Notes under the pieces: model-generated
What the model was told of the DNA's origin: nothing
Databases searched by the model: none
The model's input: the letters and a program-made list of their open reading frames with translations, nothing else
Translations under genes and position numbers: made by a program
In this document: positions 10,801 through 21,876 of the stretch, one piece after another
Numbering within the stretch: the first letter of the stretch is position 1
Layout: each line of letters starts with the position of its first letter
Source of the DNA: Sodiomyces alkalinus F11
Lineage: Eukaryota > Ascomycota > Sordariomycetes > Glomerellales > Plectosphaerellaceae
Direction of reading: 5' to 3'
Assembly: GCF_003711515.1 (NCBI RefSeq)
Contig: NW_021167085.1
Span: 249,649 to 313,648, forward strand
DNA length: 64,000 bases

Positions 10801-13800
10801 ATGGGTCCTCAATGGCGCCGGATGTTCAGGCGGAGCCCCCGACCGACATCCCCTCATCGCGCCCCATCTCCAGCAAACCCGCCGCAGCCCGCTGCCACTC
10901 CCCAGCCCTCGTCAGGCCTCCAGGCGCGGCTCTGGAACCACGCGTACGATAAGCTCAAGGCAGGCGAACCCAAGATCGTCGACGCCTACGAGAAGTTCAT
11001 GTCGACCGAACTCCCGACCGACGAGACCGAGCCGGCGCAGAGATAGCGCCAGATGGAGCGCCTCGTCCGCGTCGGATTGCAGAAGACCGCCAGAGAAGCG
11101 GCCGTCAAGCAGCAGATGGGCGATATCATCCAGATAGTCGGCGTCGTGAGGGGACTCGTCGACAAGGCGGTCCAGGCCTCCCCGGAAGCCGCCATCGCCT
11201 GGGTCGGCGTCAGCTTCGCCCTCGAGGTCAGTCTCCCACCCGCCCCGCGTCGTATACTCATATCGCCAGGTGCTCTCGAACCCCCTGACCGAGCCGGGCA
11301 TTAACCGAAAAGGCCTCTGCTACGTCGTCTCGAGGATGGACTGGTACTGGAACCTGGTGGACCTCCTCCTCGACGAGCGTGCCGGCTCCGCCTTCAGTGG
11401 ATTGCGACAGCAGCTCGAGACGCGCATCGTCCAGCTATACCAGAAGCTCCTCCTGTACCAGATGAGGAGCGTCTGCCTCTACCACCGGAAGCGTGTGGCC
11501 GTCTTTTTCAGAGACTTCGCCATACTGGACGACTGGAGCGGTCAAATCGACGACGTCAAACAAGCCGAGGCCGCCGTTTGGAAGGATTCAGAGCAGTACA
11601 ACTCGCAGCAGGTCCGGTCTCACCTCGAAGGCATTGCCGGCGCCGCAGAGCGCCAATTCTCCGAGCTCCAAGGCATCACCTCCGCCATCCAGGACCAGAC
11701 CAGGCGACAAGAGCAACTCCATCAAGAAAAGAAGGACAAACAATGCCTGGACGATCTATACGACACCGACCCTGTCCACGACAAAACACGCATCCAGAAC
11801 ACCAAGGGCGGCCTTCTCCGAGACTCGTACGCCTGGGTCCTGGACAATCCTGATTTCAAGAAGTGGCGGACGGACACCCGCGGGCTGTTCTGGATCAGGG
11901 GCGACCCCGGCAAGGGCAAGACGATACTCCTCTGCGGCATTATCGACGAGCTGGAGAAGGACCCTGCCCACCCGCTGGCCTACTTCTTCTGCCAGGCAAC
12001 GGAGCAGAAGCTGAACACCGCCACGGCCGTGCTGCGTGGCCTGATCTACAGTCTCGTCCACCAGCACCCATCCCTCATCTCGCACGTGCGTAAGGAGTAC
12101 GACGGCGGCGGAAAGCAGCGTTTTGAGGGGCCGAACGCCTGGGAAGTCATGTCCAAGATTCTCGAGGCCATGCTAACAGACCCGATCGTTAACGCCGCGG
12201 TTCTTATAGTCGACGCCCTTGACGAGTGCGGTGCTGGTCGGCCAAAGCTTCTTGACTTAATCATCCGCGTGTCCGCCTCCTCTCGCGCCAAGTGGATCGT
12301 GTCGAGCCGCAACTGGCCGGATATCGAGGAGACGCTGGGCAGCACCACCCAAAAAGTCACACTCCACCTAGAGCTCAACGAGGACTCCGTCGCCGCAGCA
12401 GTCGAGGCCTACATCCGACACAAAGTCGATAAGCTGGCACGACTTAAGAGCTACGACGAAGGAATCGAGCAACCGTCCAAAAGCACTTCATCGATAAGGC
12501 AGACAGCACCTTTCTTTGGGTTGCCCTGGTATATGAAGAGCTGGCGCGCGACAGCGCTCGACCTTGGCACGCGCTCAAAGCCCTCGAGACCATTCCGCCC
12601 GGCCTCGACGCCCTGTACGAACGGATGATGAGACACATAGGAGATTCCGAGGATGCGGAGCTGTGCATGCATATTCTCGCGGTGGCTTGCGTCGTGTACC
12701 GCCCTGTGTCTTCGAAGGAGTTGGCAGCCATCGTCAAGCCGCCCACGTATTTCTACGACAATCCTGCAGCCTTGTACGTTCTCGTCGGCTCCTGCGGCTC
12801 CTTCCTCACTCTCCGGGAAGACATTGTGTACTTAGTGCATCAATCGGCAAAGGACTTCTTGCTCAGCAAAGCGTCTGGCCAAATCCTACCACATGGGATT
12901 ACCCACCAGCACCGCACCATCTTCTTAAGATCTGTTAAGGTCATATCGCGCACGCTCCACCGGGATATCTATAATCTGACCGCCCCAGGATTCTCGATCG
13001 ACGACCTCCCTAAGCCGCATCCTGATCCCTTAGCCCCTGTGCGGTACTCTTGTGTGCATTGGGTTGATTATCTCCAGGACGGCGATCTCGCGGAGGAACG
13101 TACACTAGAGCATCTCCAGGACGGCGGCCTTATTCATACGTTCCTCCAGCATAAATTCCTTTACTGGCTAGAGGCTATGAGTCTCCAGCGTAATATATCA
13201 CTTACGGTACTCGCTATGCGAAAGCTTCAGGCGCTCATCGTGAGTGCCGTCGTATCTTATCCGAGAGGTCATCTAACACTTATATCAGGCACGTACAGGA
13301 GCACAACAGTTAGAAGGCCTGGTTCACGACGCTCATCGATTTATCTTATCCTATAAAGGAGCGATAGAGGCTGCGCCACTTCAACTGTACGCCTCCGCTC
13401 TTTTCTTCAGTCCTACTCAGAGCGTAGTACGAAACCTTTTCAAGCACGATATGCCGAGGTGGATTTCGTCGCCGTCGCTAACAGCGCCGGATTAGAACGC
13501 GTGCGTACAGACGCTCGAGGGCCACGGCGACTCGGTCTAGTCGGTAGCCTTCGCGGCGGACGGCACGCGGCTGGCGTCGGGGTCTAGCGATAAGACCGTT
13601 AAGATCTGGGACGTAGCGACGGGCGCGTGCGTGCAGACGCTCGAGGGCCACGGTGACTGGATTAACTCGGTAGCCTTCACGGCGGACGGCACGCGGCTAG
13701 CGTCGGGGTCCCGCGATAATACCGTTAAGATCTGGGACGCGGCGACGGGCGCGTGCGTGTAGACGCTCGAGGGCCACGGTAACTAGGTTAACTCGGTGGC

Positions 13801-14209
13801 CTTCACGGCGGACGGCACGCGGCTGGCGTCGGGGTCCCGCGATAATACCGTTAAGATCTGGGACGCGGCGACGGGCGCGTGCGTGCAGTCGCTCGACACC
13901 GCCCAACCGGTATATCAACTTTCGTTCGATTCACACACGAACTCCAGGCTCGTGACCGAAATCGGTACTCTAGCACTGGATCCTTTGGGTGCGGAGACTC
14001 TGCAGGCCTCCGCGGTACTGTCTAACTGCTATGGTTGTGGAATAAGTCGTGATGGAGTCTGGCTTGTAAAGGATACTCGGGGGCTACTCTGGTTGCCCAC
14101 CGAGTATAGGCCTTCAAGAACGGCTGTTGCCGGGTCACGTATGGCGCTTGGTACTCCCTCGGGGCGCGTCATCATTTTACAGGTTTCGACGGAGGTGCTT
14201 AGCCTGTAG
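10801..14209 (+). pseudogene. NACHT_N-NACHT-WD40 STAND/NLR gene with five TAG codons and one frameshift
   Basis: The N-terminus from 10801 matches the NACHT_N (NWD NTPase N-terminal) domain, with a 43-bp GT...AG intron at 11227-11269. The NTPase follows: YDTDPVHDKTRI linker, Walker A GDPGKGKT near 11900-11930, Walker B LIVDALDEC near 12210, sensor WIVSSRNWPDIE. A second intron is likely in the 13241-13289 interval. C-terminal WD40 units begin near 13511 (TLEGH...VKIWD). Breaks are TAG at 11044, 13493, 13538, 13760 and 13784, and a net one-base loss near 12475 where the frame shifts into QKHFIDKADSTFLWVALVYE. TAGs at 13538 and 13784 replace the Trp after GHGD-, and the one at 13760 replaces the Gln in CVQ. 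Such proteins act in fungal non-self recognition and programmed cell death, with the WD array as sensor. As it stands the gene is inactive. Confidence 0.8.
13511..13888 (+). repeat. Three near-identical 126-bp WD40 units
   Basis: Units start at 13511, 13637 and 13763, exactly 126 bp (42 codons) apart, each beginning ACGCTCGAGGGCCACGG and encoding TLEGHG...[14 protein letters not shown] fourth, partial unit starts at 13889. The few differences between units are mostly C-to-T or G-to-A changes. Confidence 0.9.
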
Positions 14210-15161
14210 TGTTACCTGGAAGAATGCCGCGCTATCACTGTTCGCTCCTATACACTCTTATTCCTACTTTCTTTATCATAGCGTGGTACTAGAAGGGTCT
14301 GGGAGACTGGTTTCATAAATATGTCACCAATGGAGGTTATGACGTCCGTCGTGTTTCGTCACGCCTTCTAGATGCTTCCGAGTCCCCCTGTAGTAAGCGG
14401 CTGACTGCAAGAGAACCGGGCCGTGAGAGATGCCCATAGCAGAGTGACTGCGACACGCTGAGCAGTGACGAAACCAGTGGCACACTCGAAATCTCTTGGG
14501 CTGGCTCCAGTTATCCCTTGCTGGGAACTTTCGCCTGTTCTGATTGGGATGAAATTGTGCTCGAGTGCCTGTCATGACGAAAGCATACTTGGGTGATGAG
14601 AATACCTTTATGAGCTTGGAAAGAACCAAGATGGTGGATAATGGAAGGGCGTCACCCAGTGATAAAGTCTGGTGCGAAAGGCGGCAGCAATCGATTGGCC
14701 AGCGCGAACCGTAGATGGATTACCTGGCGGACGTAAGGTGGGGCTCGGTTGCAATAGTCAAGGAAGCAGAAAGGCTGGCTTAATACTCCCGCCTCATCGC
14801 CCACAGATCTAGCCGGACACAACCAGCTCCAGCCCCACAGGCGCCGAGACTCCGTCGTTGAATTCATGAAGTACTGCATTGAAGAAATCGCGGTCGGGCT
14901 GCGTGCTTCCTACCGGGTCCCGCTACCCGCGATCCAATGGGGACCCGCCCAAAGCGCCGCGCAGCCGGTGAGCCGTATGGAGCCACGTCGTTGACCCACG
15001 CCCCGGCCATCGGCCGATGCACAGCCTACGCGTACAGGCCGTCTGCAGGGATTCAAATGGAAAAGGACGTCGCGAGGCTGCTTGCTTGATGGCTGAGTGT
15101 GATAAGTATTGTCCCCTCCCCCACGGCAGCCCCCGCCTTTCGCAGTCATCAATCAGGCACC
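14210..15161. other. Spacer between the two long NLR pseudogenes
   Basis: About 950 bp separating the WD40-type and ankyrin-type genes, which lie in the same orientation. No gene, repeat or transposon end recognised. Confidence 0.4.
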
Positions 15162-18100
15162 ATGGCGGCCGAACTGGTCCTCGGCAGCGTAGGCCTCGTC
15201 GGCCTCGCCGGCCTCTTCAGCTCTTGCTTGGAGGCCATCGACAGGGTTAAGGACTACAAGTCTTTCTCGTCAGATTCAAGTTCGCTAAACGTCCAGCTCG
15301 ACGCCCACCGGGTCCGTCTCGAGCGCTGGGGCCGCGACGTTGGGCTTGACAATGGACGCCTCTCGGCCGACCACGACCGGCGCCTCGACGACAACCAAAC
15401 AAGATCGGTAGTGGAAGAGCTCCTCGCAATCATCAACGGCACCCTCGGGTCGGATGGGCGTCCGGGCCAGACGGGGAGTGGACACACTCACCTAGATGCC
15501 ACTCTGGGCAATACCAAACAACCCCGCACCCTCGAGGGTGTCGGGTCAAGGAGACGCAAGCTCACGTGGGCCCTGGGGGGCAAGGGCGACCGCACAGTAC
15601 AGGTCACGCAGCTGGGAAAACTTGTGCAGCTCTTGCACGACCTGGTACCTCCTGACCGGGCGGCGAGCACCCGGCCGACGACTGACGTCGGAAGCCTCGA
15701 AGGCTTGCGAGGTGCCGGGCCGCTCGGCATTACACCGAGACTAGGGACGCGATCGGAGCATGGATGGCTGACCGAGTTTCACCAGACCTTGGCCGAGTTC
15801 CGCCAGACCCTGGCCGAGGCGCAAGGTGAGATGGCCCGCCCGTGACGCGATCCGAGCTGACGAGAGCCAGCCGAGACGCGACGTGAGGTCCACGCTTGGC
15901 TGCTAGGCAAGCAGCCTCCCAATAAGCGCTACGAGGACTCGCGCGTCAAGAGATTGCCCGGCACCTGCGACTGGATCTTCACGCGGCCGGCGTTTGCCCG
16001 GTGGAGCGCCGCGGATCCATCCCCGGGCTCGGCTCGGCTGCTGTGGATCCACGGACCGCCCGGCTTTGGCAAGACTGTTCTGTGCACACGCACCGTCGAG
16101 CACCTCTCGGCCGTCCCTGGCAACACCGTCGCCCATTTCTTCTTCTCGTCCGATCACGAGAGTCGCCATGACCCCTACGCGGCCGCGCGATCCTGGGTCT
16201 CCCAGCTGGCGTCGCAGCCGGAGGCGTACGCACTGGTCCGCCAGAGATGGGAGACGACGAAGGACCATGTCGCCACCCGCGCGACCGTCATCCAGCTCCT
16301 CCACGATGTTCTGCAGGCCACGCCGGGCTGCTATCTCGTCGTCGATAGTCTCGACGAATGCACGGCACCGGATGACGGCACCTCCTCGGTCGCGAGGTTC
16401 CTCGAGGACGTCCTGAACACCATCACGTCGGCCACCCGACTCCTCATCGTCAGCCGCGAGGAGACCGACATACGACAGCCGCTGCGGGCCGGCGGCCCTG
16501 CCCGCCTCGCCGAATACCAGATATCGCCCCAAGACGTCAGCGCCGACGCCGCCGCCTACGCGCGGGACATCGCCGACAGGAAGCTGCCGGGCAAGGATGA
16601 AAATGTCAGGGCCAGTCTCTCGAGCGCTATGGCCGACCGATGCAAGGGCCAGTTTCTCTGGCTGAAAATGCAAGAGCCGACCCTGAAGACGTGGAAGAAC
16701 CTCGGGCAGCTCCAGAGAACCCTCGACGGCACCCCGACCGGGCTCGACCGCATCTACGAACGAAACTGGGAGAAGATCACGAGGAGCGACCAGAGAGAAC
16801 GCGCGGTCGCTTTGCTGCGATGGTCGGCCTTTGCGTTGCGGCCATTGACGATCGACGAAATGACGGAGGCTGTGCTGATCGACGAAGACCTGGAAGAGCT
16901 CCCCGTTAACGAGCTCCCCGACGCCGTTGACGACGACTACATCCACGGCGAGATCCTCGAAGTCTGCGGTCCGCTCCTCGAAGTCCGCCGCTCGCCCCCG
17001 GACTCGGCTGCGGGGAAACAGACACTGCACCTGGCACACTTTACCATCAGGCAATTTCTCATCGGCCGTCTTCCCGTCGGGGGGATCCCGGCAAACGAGA
17101 CCCTGAGGGTATCCAACGAGCAGATGCAAAACACCCTGCTCGCAAGGTCGTGCCTCTGGTACGTTCAGTCTCGTCAGACCTGGCGGGATGGCGCCAATGC
17201 CGACGGATCACCGTTCCGGGCGGCTCTCCGCGACTACTCAGCTGCATCGTGGCACGCACATGTGAAAGCTGGACTATCCCTGGACAGCGATCCGTGCACT
17301 CTCGAACGCGTCCAAACATTCATGAACGAAGCTCACCCCTGCTGGAAGCCTTGGAGGACATGGTTTGATGAGCATGATGACGAAGAAAATAAGTCAGCAA
17401 AAGATGAGAAATTCAGACCAGGGCCCCCATATTATGCCCTCAAACTGGATCTGGGTCCCGTGGCCGTCAGTCACATCCGGAAATTCGGCCCTGGATTGCT
17501 TGCCGCCTGCGGCAGGTCTGTACTTAATCTGTGTTGTCTCCAGGGCAATATCGAAGTCGCAGAGGCAATCCTTGATGCCGGCGTCGATATCGACACACGA
17601 GGCTTTATGGGCAGGACACCACTATACGCTGCATCACTAAATGGATGGGCAGAATTGGCCCGGCTCCTGCTGCACCGCGGGGCTCAAATTGACGTAACGA
17701 ATCAAGAGGGTGCAGCGCCGGTGCTTGCTGCCGCCCAAAACGGCCACTTCGAGATAGTCGAGTTGTTGGTGGATGAAGGCGCCGATATAACGATGGCCGA
17801 TAGCAGTGGATAGACGCCGGTGCCTGTTACCGCTGCTAACGGCCACCTACACGTGGTTAAGTTCCTGGTGGATAAGGGCGCCGATATCACGGTGGCTAAC
17901 AACGATAGTATAACGCCTGTCGTCTCTGCTACCGTTAACGGCCACCTCGAGGTGGTTAAGTTGCTGGTAGACAAGGGCGCCGATATCACGGTGGCTAATA
18001 AGGATGGATAGACGCTAGTGGTTTCTGCCGCTCTTAACGGCCACCTCGAAGTGGTTAAGTTCCTGGCGGATAGGGGCGCCGATATTATAGTGGCTAACAA

Positions 18101-19720
18101 CGATAGAAAGAAGCCTGTATTTTCTGCCGCTTTTAATAGCCACCTCGAGGTGGTCAAGTTCCTAGCGGACAAGGGCGCTAACATCATGGTGGCCGACAAC
18201 TATGGATGGACGCCACTATTTATTGCCGCTCTTAAAGGCCACCCCGAAGTGGTCAAGTTGCTAGCGGCCGAGGGCGCCGACATTATGGCGGCCGACAAGG
18301 ATGGATGGACGCCACTGTTTGCTGCCGCTATCAACGGCCACCTCGAAGTGGTTAAGTTTCTGGCGGACAAGGGCGCCGACATCACGGTGGCTAGTAATAA
18401 TGGACGGACGCCACTGTTTGCTGCCTTATAAAGCGGCCACTTCGAGGTAGTCGAGTTGTTAGTGGATAAAGACGCCGATATAACGATGGCCGATAGCAAT
18501 GGATAGACGCCACTGTTTGCCGCCGCTGCCAAAGGGCACCTCAAGGTAGTCAAATTCTTAGCAGACAAGGGCGCCGACATCACGGTGGCCGATAAGGATG
18601 GATAGACGCCAGTGTTTGCTACCGCTCTTAACGGCCACCTCGAAATAGTCTAGTTCATGGCCGATAAGGGCGCCGATATCACGGTGGCCGATAAGGGTAG
18701 ATAGACGCCACTGTTTAGTGCTGCCAACGACGGTTAATCGAGGTGGTCAAGTTCCTGGCGGACAAGGGCGCCGATATCACGGTAGCTAGAAACGATGGAT
18801 AGACTCCGGTACTCGCTGCTGCCCTCTAGGGCCACCTCGAATTGGTTAAGTTCCTGGTGGAGAAGGGCGCCGACGTCACTACTACTGGCAACGTTAGCGT
18901 GACGCCAGTTAACTCTGCCGCCTTCTAGGGCCACCTCAACGTGGTTAATTTCCTAGCGGACAGGGGCGCCGGCATCATAGTGGCCAATAACGATAGAACG
19001 ACGCCCGTGATTTCTGCTACTCTCAACGGCCACCTCGCGGTGGTCAAGTTCCTGGTGGACAAGGGCGCCGATATCACGGTGACCGACAGCAATGGATGGA
19101 CGCCGATGCTTGCTGCTGCTGCTAACGGTCACCTTAAGATTATTCGGGAACTCGAAACTGTACCCGGCAACGATTCAACCGGGACTGATCATCTTGGTCG
19201 TTCGGCGCTCTTTTTATCGGCCAGGTACGGATATGCTGACATGGTCGGACATCTTCTTTCCGACGACCGCGTTGACCCATCCAGCGTAGACTGGTGCGGC
19301 TCCACGCCCCTGTTCGCCGCCGTCGCCAACGGCCACTTTCGCGTTGTCGAACTTCTCGTCGCGCATCAGGCGCCTTCGCTCAATCGTACCTACTTTGGAA
19401 AGAGCCTTCTATAGTGGGCTCGACGCGGTGGCAATCTGGACGTCACTCAACTTCTGCTGCGACACGTGGACCAAATCGCTGATTGCGTTGGTAGCGACAT
19501 ACCATACGGTCATGTTTCCTTTAACGCAGCGCAGGCTTGGTGTGACGTATATACTCTCTGCATCACAAATGGATATAAATATGGCTGCAGCGAATATGTT
19601 TCATTTGCATTGTGCGGCGACTGTTTCCAAAGAGGATTCCGATACCAGAAACCGAGTCATTCTACGGTGGTTAAGGTGTCTAACGGCTGGAGGGATACAG
19701 TGGTGAAGCCAGGCTCTTAA
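15162..19720 (+). pseudogene. HeLo-NACHT-ankyrin-ZZ-like STAND/NLR gene with many TAG codons
   Basis: Exon 1 (15162-15825) encodes a HeLo-type prion/cell-death domain, with the glycine/leucine-rich start MAAELVLGSVGLVGLAGLF and RVRLERWGRDVGL. A 45-bp intron (15826-15870, GTGAGA...CAG) leads to the NACHT domain: linker GTCDWIFTRPAFARW, Walker A GPPGFGKT near 16050, Walker B LVVDSLDEC near 16330, LLIVSREE. The frame is clean to 17810. About 18 ankyrin repeats of 33 residues follow from about 17530, then a Cys/His segment resembling a ZZ finger (near 19540-19670). Stops at Trp or Gln positions lie at 17811, 18009, 18429 (TAA), 18504, 18603, 18651, 18702, 18800, 18827, 18926 and 19412, plus a one-base loss near 18735. 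HeLo NLRs trigger heterokaryon-incompatibility cell death through HeLo membrane activity. The HeLo and NACHT parts could still be made as a truncated protein. Confidence 0.8.
17700..19140 (+). repeat. 99-bp ankyrin repeat array
   Basis: Units of 99 bp encode [19 protein letters not shown]...G.TP.., with the DNA of the central units nearly identical. Differences concentrate at C-to-T and G-to-A sites. In several units the Trp of the NDGWTP position is TAG. Confidence 0.9.
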
Positions 19721-21876
19721 TACTTTAATCTGCCACTGAGGGGCTGATGGTTATGAAATTCAAACTTCGCACGCTTTGTATTTTATTTCTGGGCACTCAG
19801 ATCTATTCAACTGAGGGACTGCCAACCTGGAGAATCTAGGCTGTAGCCAGCCTGCTGGACGTGACCCGGACCTCGGTGTGACTTAATGCTTCTGTCACAG
19901 CCGGATCAAGTTGAAGCCACCACGAGGCCAGCTGATAAGACTAGAGTCTTGACAAAAGGTGTCACACGATAGTGTCAAGCCATATAGAAGATAATGCTAG
20001 AACGTGGCGTTTAAATACAGGTGGCGCGAGATATCGTATTCGGAGTAGGTGGTTTATATTGGCGGTCCCATTAACCAAGCTTTTGTTATCCGCTGCGTTA
20101 AGATATTGTGCATGAGGTAGTTAACACTTAGAACATGCAGCGTCGGCTGCTTGTTAGGAGTTGATATCCCACCCTCAACAAATACGGCTGTGCTCGGACA
20201 CGGCCCAGATCAAGACCACCTCTGTCTGTCCTGCATCATCATCATAAGTGCACTTCCCAGCGGACTACGGGCGAAGCTCCCTGATATGCAGGGAGCCTTA
20301 ACGGCAATCTTAACCTCAAGCCCCGGAGGCTTACAAAAGAAATCCCGCCGGGGTTAAGCTGCCTTGATGCCCGCTTCGTAGCCGGGGAGCTGAAGTTGAG
20401 TATAGGGATCGGATCGCGTCAACCATATTGATGACTTCCTAGGAAGTCATCCTCAGTCGCACCAGATGCGGCGCATGGAGAGGCTAGCCGTTAATGATAC
20501 CGTCATCGCAACAGCTCAATACGGTAGTGTTTACGGTGAAATTTATGCAAGTGTGGCTGGCTTGTGCATGCTCAGCCACGAACCAAGCTCAGGGCGGCTC
20601 AGGGTCGGCTCAGTCTAAAAGCAGCGGGGCTCCAGGACCCATCCAGTTCTAATGGGGCTCGGTAAAACCCATCTCTGGGGTTCCACGAAATAACTCCATG
20701 AGCTAGTCCCTTTTTGGAATTACCTCTTTCGAAATCAGTTTGGGCATGGTGCTTCGCCAGGCTAACCCCATAATCGCCTAGCCTCATCAAAATTGCCCTG
20801 TGAATACCAGGGCTAGGGAAAGGGGGGGGGGGGCGGGGGGTTCTTTTTTTTTTTATTCTTTTTTTTTAAAGGGAAGAAAACGGGAAATGGAAAAGCGAAA
20901 ATGGGGGCAAACATGGAAATTAGGACGACTAGGGTCTCGTCCGGCTTGTTCCCTTTCCTTTCCCGGCCCCACCCGGTATAATCTCCAGCTGAGGATCTCT
21001 CCTTCAAACCCCCCTTTTCAATAAAATCCACAGGTTACCTTACTCTCTCGCTTTCCCGCCTCTTTTGTCTACCCATGAAGACTGGATCCTCTTCCCTGCC
21101 CCTCGTTGTTACCACGGAAAACATTGGCCACTTCCAAAGCTTCCAGAGCACGTGTTGATAAGGCTACGACGAATGGCTGGATGCTGGTCTCTTCGTTTAA
21201 ATCATCAAATCCCCTTGCTGCAAGGTTGACGTGCTGAATGTCCTTACTCGTGGACCTGAACTATCTATCTTGCCACGCAAAGCCAGCTTGAAAACAAAAA
21301 TGGAAACATGAATCTAGACACGACTCAGGGGGGTTCATTTTTCTCGGTTTTCTCTCGAATAATTCTTCCCCCCTGACTCTCTACCCCTGACCCCTGAGCT
21401 TTTCTGGACCCCTGTGACAACCACTTCTGGACCCTGAAATCTGTAAAACTACCCCGGCACGACATGTCGCTTATCGCAACCTGCTTCCGCTACCTAGGGT
21501 GGAATGAGTGGAATGAGTGGGATTAGGTCAAAGATTTCTGGCAATCTTTTTCACTGTTTTAAGTTTCCCGCCCCTTGGGCCATGTCTCCCTTGCTCCGGT
21601 CCTCTTCTCTTTCAGCTCCTGTGCCGTTCCCCTTCTCTCCTTTCCTTCGAGGAGCACCCGTCACCCGTTTATTACCTTCTTCCCCTCCTTGTTCTGGGTC
21701 CCTCACACGATACCAGTTCGTAATACTAGTACGGAGTAGAGCTAACAAACGGGACTGACTGGACTGGGCCCACGATCCCATTCTCCGTTCTTCTCTCTTT
21801 GTGCTGGAGTTCTCACTCTCATCTTCAACCACCATCCACCACCCACCCGCCATTCACCCCTTTCCTACCCCCAAAC
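19721..21876. other. 2.1-kb spacer between the NLR island and core genes
   Basis: No gene recognised. It contains a perfect 22-bp palindrome at 20430-20451, a G-run followed by T-runs at 20821-20870, and a C/T-rich stretch from about 21550 to 21870 that probably belongs to the promoter or leader of the desaturase gene. Confidence 0.4.
20430..20451. repeat. Perfect 22-bp palindrome
   Basis: The sequence reads the same on both strands: arms GATGACTTCCT and AGGAAGTCATC meet without a spacer. No gene or element boundary nearby explains it. Confidence 0.8.

Noticed and set aside
12444..12746. Short minus-strand frame opposite the frameshift region of the WD40-type NLR
   Set aside because: Only a shadow. 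The plus strand carries recognisable NACHT-domain sequence in adjacent frames.
15903..17129. 408-codon minus-strand open frame over the HeLo-NACHT gene
   Set aside because: Shadow of the NACHT coding strand, where the Walker A and B motifs are on the plus strand.
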